Assembly (NCBI GenBank): GCA_030433275.1
Contig: JAUILK010000008.1
Coordinates: 1-64,000 of the forward strand
Direction: 5' to 3'
Length of the DNA: 64,000 nt
Source: Gammaproteobacteria bacterium
Lineage (GTDB): Bacteria > Pseudomonadota > Gammaproteobacteria > Nitrococcales > Nitrococcaceae
Position numbers and translations under genes: made by a program. Below, piece after piece: positions 26,218 to 36,095 of the stretch (position 1 is the first letter of the stretch; each line of letters opens with the position of its first letter). The notes under the pieces were generated by a model. The model ran no database searches. It was not told the DNA's origin and saw only the letters and a list, made by a program, of their open reading frames with translations.

Positions 26218-27029
26218 GCGCTAGAGCCCCCAAAGAGCCGTCCGAACAATCCCTTCTTCTCGGTCAAAAACCGATGCTCGCGCTCCTCACCGAGGAAGCG
26301 CGCCACTGCATCCTGGTAAGCTTGGCCGGCATCGGAGCGGGCTTCCAGTATCACCGGCATGCCGGAATTGGAGGCATTGAGCACCGTCGTGGACTCCGGT
26401 ATAACGCCTAACAGTTCGATCGCCAGAATCTCCTGAACATCCTCGACGCTGAGCATTTCGCCCTTACCCACCCGTGATGGCGCATAGCGGGTCACCAACA
26501 ACCGCTCTCGTACCGACGGTTCGCCACGCTCGGCACGTCGGGTTTTACTGGCCAGCAGTCCAAGGACCCGGTCGGAGTCTCGCACTGAAGAGACTTCGGG
26601 GTTGGTTACCACAATGGCCTCGTCGGCAAAATACATGGCGAGGTAGGCGCCGCGCTCAATGCCGGCCGGTGAGTCACAGATAATGTAGTCGAACTCTTCG
26701 CTGAGTTCGTCGAGCACCCGCTCTACCCCTTCCGTCGTAAGCGCATCCTTATCCCGCGTTTGCGAGGCCGGCAGAATAAAGAGCCCGGGGATGCGCTTAT
26801 CTTTGATCAGAGCCTGCTTGAGGGCCGCCTCCCCGTTGATGACGTTTATGAAATCGTAGACCACTCGGCGCTCGCAACCCATGATTAGATCCAGGCTGCG
26901 CAGCCCTACATCGAAATCGATTACAGCAGTTCGTCTACCGGCACTTGCCAGCCCGGCTGCAAAGGCGGCGCTGGTGGTGGTTTTCCCTACCCCACCCTTG
27001 CCAGAAGTCACGACGATAATTCTCGTCAC
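26214..27029 (-). CDS. minD: septum site-determining ATPase MinD
   Basis: 271 residues. The deviant Walker A KGGVGKTT near the N-terminus, DFDVGLRSLD, and DYIICDSPAGIE identify it. The C-terminal amphipathic membrane-targeting helix is the basic/hydrophobic tail GLFGRLFGG. MinD binds the inner membrane when ATP-loaded and recruits MinC and MinE. The start is GTG at 27029 with GGGAGGG upstream. A 114-base gap separates it from minC. Confidence 0.96.
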   Translation of the reverse strand: MTRIIVVTSGKGGVGKTTTSAAFAAGLASAGRRTAVIDFDVGLRSLDLIMGCERRVVYDFINVINGEAALKQALIKDKRIPGLFILPASQTRDKDALTTEGVERVLDELSEEFDYIICDSPAGIERGAYLAMYFADEAIVVTNPEVSSVRDSDRVLGLLASKTRRAERGEPSVRERLLVTRYAPSRVGKGEMLSVEDVQEILAIELLGVIPESTTVLNASNSGMPVILEARSDAGQAYQDAVARFLGEEREHRFLTEKKGLFGRLFGGSSA

Positions 27030-27143
27030 GTTGTTTCCCTCCCCCGAAGATTCGGTGGCTATACCAGCCCTTTGCTTATACGATCGACGATCCAGCGGGG
27101 TTTCGCCGTGTTGCTCCTCCCCGATAAACCGCTCAGCTACCTT

Positions 27144-27866
27144 TTAGCCAAGTGGCGCAACGTACAGCGAATCGCCTTGCAGAAAGATTTGCACCTGGCG
27201 GCCCCGATCAGCCTCACCGATCTGCTCGCTCACCTGGTAGTGCCCGGCGATGGCGATCAACTCTGCGTTCAAGCTTTGACAGAAAATTCGCGCCTCGGTA
27301 TTGCCCTGAACACCCGCCAAAGCACGCCCCCGTAATGCACCATAAACATGGATATTGCCATCGGCAAGCAGCTCCGCCCCTGGACTTACCGATGAGAGGA
27401 CGACCAAATCACCCCCGCGGGCATAGATTTGTTGGCCGGAGCGCACCGGCTGCTGCACGATACGCCCCGGCACCGAGCTGACTTCGGCAGGCGGAGCCGA
27501 TCCATCGTAACGCTGCGGCTCCGGACTGTCCGCGAGCTGGCGCAGGATTCCCAGGCCGGTCTCGGTGGCCAAGCGCTCGAGATCCTCTCCCGCGCCCCTG
27601 AGCGCAATGGGTACTAGCGCTCTGCGGCGCAGCTCCACGAGCAACGCTGCCAGGCGCGATGCCGACAATTCCGTAGCGACCGGCTGTGGATCCAAAACGA
27701 GCGGTAACGCGCGAAGCAAATCGGGTGCGGCCGCCATCCGCTCATCCAACTGTCTGACGAGGGTTTCGATGTCGGTACTGCTCAGGCGCAGTACAGTTAA
27801 GGTCACCATCCGACCTTTCAGATCGAAAGTGGCCGCCCGGGATTCAGGAATTATTTGCGAGGCCAT
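27144..27866 (-). CDS. minC: septum site-determining protein MinC
   Basis: 240 residues. The N-terminal domain (about 1-110) inhibits FtsZ polymerisation and the C-terminal beta-helix (from about 130) binds MinD. The latter is recognised from VRSGQQIYARGGDLVVL, VSPGAELLADGNIHVYG and GRALAGVQG. The linker is proline-rich (PEPQRYDGSAPP). The ATG at 27866 has AAGGGA six bases upstream. It is the first gene of the min operon. Confidence 0.95.
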   Translation of the reverse strand: MASQIIPESRAATFDLKGRMVTLTVLRLSSTDIETLVRQLDERMAAAPDLLRALPLVLDPQPVATELSASRLAALLVELRRRALVPIALRGAGEDLERLATETGLGILRQLADSPEPQRYDGSAPPAEVSSVPGRIVQQPVRSGQQIYARGGDLVVLSSVSPGAELLADGNIHVYGALRGRALAGVQGNTEARIFCQSLNAELIAIAGHYQVSEQIGEADRGRQVQIFLQGDSLYVAPLG

Positions 27867-27970
27867 GTGCTTCCCTTGGCCGATTCGGAATGGATCAGCG
27901 CGCCCCGTAGGCTATATTCCCATTTACCTGAGCGGGGCGGCGCATCCGGTTTTTATAACGCGACCATCCA

Positions 27971-29908
27971 TTAGCCGCAAGCGTAACGCGTACTGAGCAG
28001 CCCATTCAAACGCTGAACGAAGGCAGCCGGATCTTCCAGTTGCCCACCTTCGTTCAACACGGCTTGTTCGAAGAGCAGCTTCGCCCAATCCTCGAAACGC
28101 CCATCGTCCTTCCCTTCCTTGAGCCGGCGAACAATTTCATGTTCCGGGTTAATCTCCAAGGCCGGCTTACCGGCCGGCAGCGGCTGACCGGCAGAGCGTA
28201 GCATGCGCATCACACCCGCGCCGAGTTCGTGCTCACCCACTACCAAGCATGCCGGCGAATCGGTCAACCGATGGCTTACCCGGACATCAGCAACATGCTC
28301 ATCGAGCGTTTCGCGCAGCCGCCCAACCAGATTCTTGTACTCTTCTTGAGCCTGCTGCAAGGCCGCTTTACTCTCGGCATCTTCCAAACCACCCAGATCG
28401 AGCTCACCTTTGGCGACCGAGTGGAGGGGTTTCCCATTGTACTCAAGCAGATAGGTCACCAGCCATTCGTCCACTGGTTCGTGGAGCAGCAAAACCTCCA
28501 ATCCTTTCTTGTTGAAGACCTCAAGATGCGGACTCCGGCGCGCGCCGCCCAAAGTCTCCGCCGTCACATAATAGATCGCCTTTTGCTCGGGTTTCATGCG
28601 CTTGATGTAATCTTCGAGCGAGACATTGGCTTGCTCGCTGGTTTCATGTGTCGAGCAAAAGCGCAATAAACCGGCGATGCGCTCTCGATTGCCGGTGTCC
28701 TCGACAACGCCTTCCTTGAGTACGGTACCAAAGCGGGTCCAAAACTCTTGATAATTTTTGGGCTCCTTTTTCGCCATCTTCTCCAGCAACTCCAGAATTC
28801 GGCGAATCGAGCCGGCACGGATAGTATCGATCAGGCGATTGTGCTGAAGCAGCTCGCGGGAGACGTTCAACGGCAGATCATCGGTATCCACGATGCCCCG
28901 CACGAAGCGCAAATAGCGCGGCATCAGGTGTTTGGTGTCCTCCATCACGAACACCCGGCGCACGTAGAGTTTCACCCCACGAGTCTGCTCGCGCGCATAC
29001 AGATCAATCGGGCGCAGGCTCGGGATGTAGAGCAAGGCTGTGTAGGGATGCGCACCCTCGACTTTGTAATGAACCCAGTTCTGCGGCTCTTCGTAGTCAT
29101 GGGCGACGTGCTTGTAGAATTCGATGTACTCCGGATCGGAAATCTCGATCTTAGGGCGCATCCAAAGTGCGGAGGCGCGATTCACCGTCTCCTCTGTCGG
29201 CTGCTCGCTTGGCTCGGAGGCCGCCTCCTCTTTGGTTTCGTCCTTGGGCTTGTCCGCCGGCAACGCCGGCATGACGATCGGGAGCGAGATGTGGTCGGAG
29301 TAGCGTCGAATAATCTCCCGCAACCGCTTCCCATCCAAGTATTCTTCTGCATCCATGCGCAGATGCAGTACCACCGCGGTACCGCGCTGGGTGCGGTGCT
29401 CGTATTCCACGGAGTAGGCACCCTCGCCGGCGGACTCCCAACGCACGCCGTACTCAGGATTTTCACCGGCTTTGCGCGTGTGCACAGTGACTCGGTCGGC
29501 GACGATAAATGCCGAGTAGAAGCCGACCCCGAACTGACCGATGAGCCGGGCGTCTTGCGCCTCGTCTCCAGTGAGCGAATCGATGAACGCGCGCGTTCCG
29601 GAACGGGCGATCGTACCGAGATTGCCCACTACATCGTCACGGCTCATACCAATGCCGTTATCGCTTATTGTGATGGTGCGCTCGGTAAGGTCGAAATCGA
29701 CCCGAATCTTGAGCTCCGGATCGTCCTCGAGTAGCGACTCGTCACGCAGCGCGTCAAAGCGCAGCCGGTCGGTGGCGTCCGAGGCATTGGAAATCAGCTC
29801 GCGCAGAAAAGCTTCGCGGTTGCTGTACACTGATTGGATCATGAGCTTCAGCAGCTGCTGAACCTCGGCTTGGAACTCGAGTGTTTCCTTCTCTGCCTGT
29901 ACGGTCAT
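27971..29908 (-). CDS. htpG: molecular chaperone HtpG (Hsp90)
   Basis: 645 residues (E. coli has 624). The GHKL ATP-binding site is visible in ELISNASDATDRLRF, DNGIGMSRDDV and GQFGVGFYSAF. A charged linker at about 218-245 (KDETKEEAASEPSEQPTEET) precedes the middle domain, whose RGIVDTDDLPLNVSRE is typical. The C-terminal dimerisation region ends the protein. It assists folding of client proteins, especially under heat stress. No clear heat-shock promoter was read in the short upstream gap. Confidence 0.97.
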   Translation of the reverse strand: MTVQAEKETLEFQAEVQQLLKLMIQSVYSNREAFLRELISNASDATDRLRFDALRDESLLEDDPELKIRVDFDLTERTITISDNGIGMSRDDVVGNLGTIARSGTRAFIDSLTGDEAQDARLIGQFGVGFYSAFIVADRVTVHTRKAGENPEYGVRWESAGEGAYSVEYEHRTQRGTAVVLHLRMDAEEYLDGKRLREIIRRYSDHISLPIVMPALPADKPKDETKEEAASEPSEQPTEETVNRASALWMRPKIEISDPEYIEFYKHVAHDYEEPQNWVHYKVEGAHPYTALLYIPSLRPIDLYAREQTRGVKLYVRRVFVMEDTKHLMPRYLRFVRGIVDTDDLPLNVSRELLQHNRLIDTIRAGSIRRILELLEKMAKKEPKNYQEFWTRFGTVLKEGVVEDTGNRERIAGLLRFCSTHETSEQANVSLEDYIKRMKPEQKAIYYVTAETLGGARRSPHLEVFNKKGLEVLLLHEPVDEWLVTYLLEYNGKPLHSVAKGELDLGGLEDAESKAALQQAQEEYKNLVGRLRETLDEHVADVRVSHRLTDSPACLVVGEHELGAGVMRMLRSAGQPLPAGKPALEINPEHEIVRRLKEGKDDGRFEDWAKLLFEQAVLNEGGQLEDPAAFVQRLNGLLSTRYACG

Positions 29909-30020
29909 GTCTGATCAACCCCTAAACCCGTTGATAGCCGAATTCGATAAGTCCGATGGAAATGGGCGCACGCATGTAATAATTCAAGCGCTGCGGCTCC
30001 TTAAGGCCTGCTAACAGCCG

Positions 30021-30500
30021 CTAGTTCCGTTCATGCTCGAGCAGCCAGCTTTTGATTGCGAGCATACTGCCCTCAACAAAACCGGCGAAGCCACCGATCC
30101 CGCCGGCGGCGATGACCCGATGGCAGGGAACGACCAATGGCACCGGATTGGCGCGACAGGCCCCGCCAATCGCGCGCGCCGAAGTGCTCAGCTCCTGGGC
30201 CAATGCGCCGTATGTGCAGGCGCCACCCGCCGGGATCCGCCGCAAACGCTCCCATACTCGGTTCTGGAACACCGTGCCATTCGCACGTACCGGCAAGGCC
30301 AGCCGATGGCGGCCGTCTCTGAGATATGCCTGGAGTTCTGCCCTCACCTGCGCGGCAAAACCGCTCATGGCGCGCGTTGATCTAACCGGTCGGCTCAACA
30401 AATCGAGCTCGGTGATCGCCGCCGCCTCGCAACGCACGGCGATCGCGCCAAAAGGCGTCGCGACCACCACATCGTAGTCTCCGTGCAAGGCGCCGTTCAC
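30021..30500 (-). CDS. ogt: methylated-DNA--protein-cysteine methyltransferase
   Basis: About 159 residues from the GTG at 30500; a GTG at 30596 would add 32 residues without family character. The active-site motif VPCHRVIAAGG holds the acceptor cysteine that takes methyl or alkyl groups from O6 of guanine. FQNRVWERLRRIPAGGACTYGALA is the winged-helix DNA-binding region with the arginine finger (residues RAIG). It is a suicide repair protein. It sits alone between htpG and galE on the same strand. Confidence 0.92.
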   Translation of the reverse strand: MNGALHGDYDVVVATPFGAIAVRCEAAAITELDLLSRPVRSTRAMSGFAAQVRAELQAYLRDGRHRLALPVRANGTVFQNRVWERLRRIPAGGACTYGALAQELSTSARAIGGACRANPVPLVVPCHRVIAAGGIGGFAGFVEGSMLAIKSWLLEHERN

Positions 30501-30645
30501 TCTATCAATTTTCGAATCGACCGGTGGCGTGCCCGCGCATAATGCCGTGCCCCTTCGGCTTGGGCAAGCTTGCCCTCTCACCAAACACCGCTTCACTTGC
30601 GCGGCTCGCAGCGAAACAAATGGCTAGAATGATAATTTCGCCGCA

Positions 30646-31635
30646 TCAATCGCGCTGTTGCATTGCCTGATAGGCCCGCTCCCAGGCCAGCGCATGAGCG
30701 ACGATCCGCTCCAGATCATCATACGCCGGTTGCCAGCCGAGCACCCGGCGAATGCGGGTGTTGTCGGCAACCAAGGCAGGCGGGTCGCCAGGCCGCCGAC
30801 CAACCTCCTCGATTGGAAAGCGCGCATCCGCAACCGCCTGCACCCGATTCAACACCTCACGCACACTGTAACCATGCCCGTAGCCGCAGTTGAGAACCTC
30901 GCTCGCACCGCCCGCGGCCAGGTACTCTAGCGCCATCACGTGGGCACGGGCGAGATCTTCGACATGGATGTAGTCGCGGATACAGGTCCCATCGGTGGTC
31001 GGATAATCGGTCCCATACAACTTCAGTCCCGAGCGGACGCCGAGCACCGCCTCACAGGCGACCTTAATGAGGTGAGTGGCCTGCGGAGTGGCTTGGCCGA
31101 TCCGCGCCTTGGGCTCAGCGCCTGCGACATTGAAGTAGCGCAGAATCACATAACGCAGTTCCGAAGCAGCCGCCAGGTCTTGGCAGATGCGCTCACTCAT
31201 CATTTTGGAGGCGCCGTAAGGATTGATCGGCGCCAATGGTGCCTCCTCCGTCACGGCCGAACTGGCGGGCAGGCCGTAGACCGCCGCCGTAGAGGAGAAA
31301 ACGTACCAGGGTACGCGATAGCGAGCAATAAGTTCGAGCAGACCTAGCGTGTTACGCGTGTTGTTAGCATAGTAGGCGAGTGGTACGGCAAACGACTCGG
31401 GGACTACCGTGCTGGCGGCAAAATGGATCAGCGCCTCGAAGCAGCTGCGCTCCATGAGCTGTGATAATTTCTCGTGCTCTGCCAGATCTCCTTCGACCAA
31501 CGGTACATCTGCTACCGCCCAGCGGTGCCCGGTAGATAAGTTGTCGTAGACGATGACTTCGTGGTCGGCGGCGATGAGCTGGCGAACGACATGTGAGCCG
31601 ATGTAGCCAGCGCCCCCCGTGACTAGAACCTTCAT
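30646..31635 (-). CDS. galE: UDP-glucose 4-epimerase
   Basis: 329 residues. The NAD-binding TGGAGYIGSH begins at residue 6. The catalytic Ser/Thr is in SSTAAVYG and Tyr-x3-Lys in NPYGASK. RYFNVAGA and CIRDYIHVEDLA are diagnostic of GalE. It interconverts UDP-glucose and UDP-galactose, supplying galactose for surface polysaccharide. The ATG at 31635 has a strong GGAGG five bases upstream, which decides the start over an open frame that continues 48 codons further. The neighbouring O-antigen ligase and CapD-like genes fit a surface-glycan role. Confidence 0.95.
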   Translation of the reverse strand: MKVLVTGGAGYIGSHVVRQLIAADHEVIVYDNLSTGHRWAVADVPLVEGDLAEHEKLSQLMERSCFEALIHFAASTVVPESFAVPLAYYANNTRNTLGLLELIARYRVPWYVFSSTAAVYGLPASSAVTEEAPLAPINPYGASKMMSERICQDLAAASELRYVILRYFNVAGAEPKARIGQATPQATHLIKVACEAVLGVRSGLKLYGTDYPTTDGTCIRDYIHVEDLARAHVMALEYLAAGGASEVLNCGYGHGYSVREVLNRVQAVADARFPIEEVGRRPGDPPALVADNTRIRRVLGWQPAYDDLERIVAHALAWERAYQAMQQRD

Positions 31636-32232
31636 GATGCCTCCATCCTCTGGATAGCGGAGTAAAAAACCAAACGGACGCAAATGAGCTGGCGCAGTGG
31701 CCATCCACGAATTCCTGCCAATCAGCTCACCCGTTTTCGTCCGTGCCCCTATTGCTGCGCTGCGCCGGTATCGGTGCAAAGTGATTTTTCATGCCCCAAA
31801 CGCACATCCCCCGCTCGGCTTGAGAGAACACCTCAACAAGGTTTTCCCGATAACGCACCGCAACCGCAGTCTTGTTGGCCCAAAGGGAAGGCACCGGCGC
31901 CAGCGCGGCTACGCACCGGATCGATCGGATTGGGTAAGCGTAGGGCCTCGCGTGCCAAGCTCATGACCATGCCCAGCTTGTTCATCGACGCAGCCTCCGT
32001 GCAGGAACGTTCCATAGCGAGGATACCACCTCCTATTAGCACCCGATTCCGGCTACCGAATGTTCGGCTATCAGCCAATCCCGCCAAGGCCGCGCGAACA
32101 AGAGCCGTTGGGGCACTCTCAATTACCGGATTACGCCCAACGTGCCGGTGACTTCGGGCGAGGTGCGTCACGCATGGCTCGGCATATGGGGCCTATTGTC
32201 CGCCGTCGCGCGGCTGCGCATACTCATGCACC
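31636..32232. other. 597-base intergenic region, no convincing gene
   Basis: Overlapping frames on both strands (for example minus 31833-32171 and plus 31684-32151) cannot both be real. Neither shows a recognisable family or a good ribosome-binding site. The galE promoter should lie at its left end and the ligase promoter at its right. Confidence 0.5.
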
Positions 32233-33600
32233 TTGATAAGCCAAGACCGACACGAAACTAGAGGTAACAAAGCCATCATCAGCGTAGCCAATAATGCGCG
32301 GCCAACGCCACCGCTGCGTCTGACAAGTACCTGGATCGGGGTCGGTGCGCTCTACCTATTCGCCGCCTCGGCATGGGTGAGTACTGCCCTCGCCAATCTC
32401 GCCCTCGGCGTATGTCTGCTTGCTTTCCTCGTACAAATCCCCGGTGAATGGTCACGTATCCGCCACGAACCCATGTTCAAGCTAGTGATCATCGCCGGTA
32501 TTTACTTGCTGGGCAGTACGCTGTGGGCTATGAAGCAACACCCGCCCCTAGCGGCCGCGCAGCCGGGGGCAGCGCTGAACTGGCTCAGTCTCTGGCTATT
32601 CGTTGTCATTGCCTGGTGGTGCGCGGGAAACAATCGCCGCCCCGCGATCGTTTTGAGCCTGGCCTTCGCAAGCCTGGTCATGTCTTTGTTTTTGGATTTT
32701 GATTGGGATCGATGGCATGCGATTTTGATTGAAGCTCGACGCTCTGGAATCGGTTTCACGGCCGCAGCAACTGGCCTTTATACAGCCACGGCGCTACTTG
32801 GCTGGCTCTTGCTCGCAAGACCTCGGGTTTTCGATCAGAGAAGCCGCCTCAGCTCAAGCTTCGCCTTCGTTGCTTGGGTCGCGATAATGCTCTGGTTACT
32901 TCAGGTAATCGCCATTGCTCAATCGCGCACAACTTGGCTGGCACTGCTCCTGGTTGGGTTTGTGTTAGCGGCCTTTGCTGGCTACATCCATCGGGATGCA
33001 ATCAAGACACTGTCGCAAGGGCAATTTTTAAAAATAATCGTCGGCGTAAGCGTTATCGTAATTTGCCTGCTGGGGTTTCTTTTTATCAACGACGAATTGA
33101 TTGTGAGGCGTTTCCGTGTTTTCAAAAAATTCGCTCTGGCTGACTGGACCGATTTGCCCCTTGCGTCGATCGGTGTCCGGCTTTCTCTCGATCACTATGG
33201 TTTCCAAAAGCTTCTTGAGCGACCACTTTTAGGTTGGGGGCCCAGTACGGCCGTAACCCGCGAATTTGCCACCGCAGATGGCTTCTCCGCGCTTGCCAAG
33301 CAACCGGATCTGCATAACAGCTTTCTGGTACTGCTCGTGCGCCTGGGTCTGCTCGGAGGGCTCATCTATCTTGCTGGAGCCGTGCACCTTAGTCGGCGGG
33401 TTTGGCAAGCTTATCACCGCCGCGCGGTATCACACGGGATGTTCTTATTTCTTCTGGGAGCAGCCGGCCTGACCTTTCTCGCCTCGCTCATGAATTTTCG
33501 CTGGATTCACATCGATTTTCGTTTCTTCTGGCTAATACTTGCCGGTGTTGCCTTCTCCTATGCGTTGAACAAATCGCCGGCCGCCCCGCCAGCCGATTGA
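32233..33600 (+). CDS. O-antigen ligase family (Wzy/WaaL-type) membrane protein
   Basis: 455 residues with about ten to twelve hydrophobic segments (for example WIGVGALYLFAASAWV, AWVAIMLWLLQVIAIA, IIVGVSVIVICLLGFLF). The long periplasmic loop carries the family pattern: RxxxW-like SRTTWLALL, then the region around LLGWGPS and KQPDLHNSFLVLLVRLGLLG, where the HN-S/xxL motif is typical of WaaL/Wzy ligases. It probably joins O-antigen or another glycan to lipid A-core in the periplasm. The start is uncertain: TTG at 32233 is the first codon in frame and no strong Shine-Dalgarno sequence is seen. Confidence 0.82.
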   Translation: MISQDRHETRGNKAIISVANNARPTPPLRLTSTWIGVGALYLFAASAWVSTALANLALGVCLLAFLVQIPGEWSRIRHEPMFKLVIIAGIYLLGSTLWAMKQHPPLAAAQPGAALNWLSLWLFVVIAWWCAGNNRRPAIVLSLAFASLVMSLFLDFDWDRWHAILIEARRSGIGFTAAATGLYTATALLGWLLLARPRVFDQRSRLSSSFAFVAWVAIMLWLLQVIAIAQSRTTWLALLLVGFVLAAFAGYIHRDAIKTLSQGQFLKIIVGVSVIVICLLGFLFINDELIVRRFRVFKKFALADWTDLPLASIGVRLSLDHYGFQKLLERPLLGWGPSTAVTREFATADGFSALAKQPDLHNSFLVLLVRLGLLGGLIYLAGAVHLSRRVWQAYHRRAVSHGMFLFLLGAAGLTFLASLMNFRWIHIDFRFFWLILAGVAFSYALNKSPAAPPAD

Positions 33601-33617
33601 GTCCCCAATGCGCTCGA

Positions 33618-35615
33618 TTAAGGTTCGATCGCCTGTGCGCCGGAGGCGGCGGCCCGCCCTTCTTCGATATGCCGCACGATTGCCACTGCAGGCCGGGGCT
33701 CGCGCTGCCAGATCAAATCATGGATTCCCTGCGCCGGGTGGAACCCGTTCACCGTCTCCAAGAGCAGCTTGCGCACCGCTTCGCAGTTAAACCGGTCACA
33801 GGCTCGCAACAGCTGATCCAGGCAGCACCGCAGCTCTGACCAAGGCTGAAAGGCCTCATGGGCTCGCCGAATCATCGGATGCTGCGTGGGCGCGTCCGCA
33901 TCCCCGATCAAAAGCTCCTCATAGAGCTTCTCGCCCGGACGCAGGCCAGTGAACGTAATGCCGATGTCACCGTCCGGGTTCTCTTCGTCGCACACCTCAT
34001 AGCCCGCCAGATGAATCATGCGGCGGGCCAAATCCACGATTTTCACCGCAGCCCCCATATCCAGCACGAAAACATCTCCGCCTTGCCCCATAGCACCCGC
34101 CTGAATAACGAGCGCGGTCGCCTCGGGAATGGTCATGAAATATCGAGTGATTTCCGGATGGGTGACGGTAACCGGACCGCCGCTTTGGATCTGCTCGCGA
34201 AACAGCGGTACCACCGAACCTGAGGAACCCAGCACATTACCGAACCGAACCATGCAAAATCGAGTCATCGAGCCGTTTCCCCGGTCAGCTCGATCGTGCA
34301 GCCCCTGCAGCACGAGTTCCGCCAGGCGTTTGCTGGCTCCCATAACATTGGTCGGGCGCACGGCTTTGTCCGTTGAGACCAACACGAAACGCTCTACACC
34401 AGCCGCTAGTGCCGCCTCGGCAGCATACCAGGTACCGAAAACATTGTTGCGCACGCCGCTGATGTAGTTATGTTCGACGATAGGCACGTGCTTATAGGCC
34501 GCAGCATGGTAGACCGTGTGCACCCCCCAGCTGGACATTACCCGCCGCAGCATCGCACGCTCCGTAACGGAGCCCAGCAGAGGGACCACTTCCACGGCTA
34601 TGCCTTCGACTTTCACCAGGCGCCGCAACTCTCGCTCAATGCGATACAAGGCGGGCTCGGCGAACTCGTATAAGATCAATACCTGCGGAGCAAGACGCAG
34701 AATTTGCCGACACAGCTCACTGCCGATCGTTCCCCCCGCTCCAGTAACCATGACCACCTTGCCGTGGATGCATTGCCCCAGCAGTCGCTGCTGCGGGACC
34801 ACTGGATCGCGTCCCAGCAAATCCTCGATGTCGACTTCTCGAAACTCGTCCACCCGCGCCGTTCCGGAGACCAGATCCGCCAGCCCAGGCAAAGTCTTCA
34901 CTCGGACGGGCAAAGACTCCAGCCCGTCCAAGATGGTATTACGCCGTACCCGCGACAAGGAGGGCATCGCCAACAGCACATAGGAAACCTCGAGCGCCGC
35001 CGTCAGCTTCGGTAGAAGCTCGGGTGGGTGCACCTTGATGCCGTGCATCACCATGCCCTGCAGAGCCGGGTTGTCGTCCACGAAGGCCACTGGTTCGTAT
35101 TCGTTACCATTGAGCAGTGCGGCCGCGCTTTGCAGGCCCGCCGCCCCGGCCCCATAGATAACGACCGGCTCCTTATTGGTGCGCCGCCGGATGAGGCTTT
35201 GCAACGAAGCGCGGATAAGAAACCGGGTTCCGCCGATATAGAGCAAAGCAAGCAATCCGTACAGCAGGACCACCGATCGTGGCAAGCCCCGCATATCCAA
35301 CATTAGACTCATCGCGATGATCAGCAGTGCCGATAGCCCTACCCCATTTATCACCGCAAAAACCGCCTGAGTACTCATGTAGCGCACTACCGCCCGATAT
35401 AGGCCAAGCGCATATAAGATCGGGATGGTCAGTAGGGGGGTGGCTATGAACAGCCACCAAAAACGGTCCAGATAGGGCGGTGCGACGGTACCAAAGCGCA
35501 GGGCAAACGCAGACCATACCGCAAGCGGCAGCATGGCCATATCCGCCCCCACCATAATGAGTTGTTTCGTGCGACGGGACAGTGCAGCGAGTATCCGATG
35601 CATCTTGGTTCTCAT
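33618..35615 (-). CDS. membrane-anchored nucleotide-sugar dehydratase/epimerase (CapD/WbpM/PglF-type)
   Basis: About 665 residues from the ATG at 35615 (ATG 35603 and GTG 35633 are alternatives). Four N-terminal membrane helices come first, then a nucleotide-binding segment (VVIYGAGAAGLQSAAAL), then the SDR dehydratase domain with VTGAGGTIGSELC, YHAAAYKHVP, LVSTDKAVRPTNVMGASKR and RFGNVLGSSGSV. These are signatures of UDP-GlcNAc 4,6-dehydratases, which make precursors of rare amino-sugars for O-antigen or capsule. It converges with the O-antigen ligase, 17 bases apart. Confidence 0.9.
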   Translation of the reverse strand: MRTKMHRILAALSRRTKQLIMVGADMAMLPLAVWSAFALRFGTVAPPYLDRFWWLFIATPLLTIPILYALGLYRAVVRYMSTQAVFAVINGVGLSALLIIAMSLMLDMRGLPRSVVLLYGLLALLYIGGTRFLIRASLQSLIRRRTNKEPVVIYGAGAAGLQSAAALLNGNEYEPVAFVDDNPALQGMVMHGIKVHPPELLPKLTAALEVSYVLLAMPSLSRVRRNTILDGLESLPVRVKTLPGLADLVSGTARVDEFREVDIEDLLGRDPVVPQQRLLGQCIHGKVVMVTGAGGTIGSELCRQILRLAPQVLILYEFAEPALYRIERELRRLVKVEGIAVEVVPLLGSVTERAMLRRVMSSWGVHTVYHAAAYKHVPIVEHNYISGVRNNVFGTWYAAEAALAAGVERFVLVSTDKAVRPTNVMGASKRLAELVLQGLHDRADRGNGSMTRFCMVRFGNVLGSSGSVVPLFREQIQSGGPVTVTHPEITRYFMTIPEATALVIQAGAMGQGGDVFVLDMGAAVKIVDLARRMIHLAGYEVCDEENPDGDIGITFTGLRPGEKLYEELLIGDADAPTQHPMIRRAHEAFQPWSELRCCLDQLLRACDRFNCEAVRKLLLETVNGFHPAQGIHDLIWQREPRPAVAIVRHIEEGRAAASGAQAIEP

Positions 35616-36095
35616 TCCCTGGCTATACGCCACCCCCTATTCCGACGGCGTTTCTCCTCGCCATCCTAATCTCCCTTATTCTTTTCACAACCCCTAAAAA
35701 AAGACCAATGATCCGATTCCCATGCGTTGTTTAGGCGATCAGGCAGTTTGGTCATCTCTGTATACCGATGCAGCCTCCAACGGACACGCCGGCGCCGACT
35801 ACCGGCAAGAGCATCCGCCGCCAGATGCCCGATCGTAAAAGACTGAACCAACCCGCGGCAAGCTTGGATGCGATGCATCTTTTCGTATACAAATAGGTAG
35901 GTTAGCATATGTTTTTCACGCAAATTAAAGTCTCGGCCTGCAAACACCCCATGTCGCCGAGCACGCCGCCCTAAGCATCAGTTCAGGCCGTGCCAGAGCG
36001 AGTTTCTTAGTTTAAGCTCGGTATTGGTTTTTGTGTGGGTCCCGACACACCGGATGTAAACGCTCGATCATCAGCCTGTCAGGCAGGAGACCTTT
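35616..36095. other. 480-base divergent intergenic region
   Basis: A minus-strand frame at 35666-35947 (up to 93 residues, basic) has no recognisable family and no good ribosome-binding site, so it is left uncalled. The region should carry promoters for the CapD-like gene and the SDR gene. No repeats were recognised. Confidence 0.45.

Noticed and set aside
31684-32171. Overlapping frames on both strands between galE and the O-antigen ligase
   Set aside because: Mutually exclusive, no ribosome-binding sites, no family resemblance.
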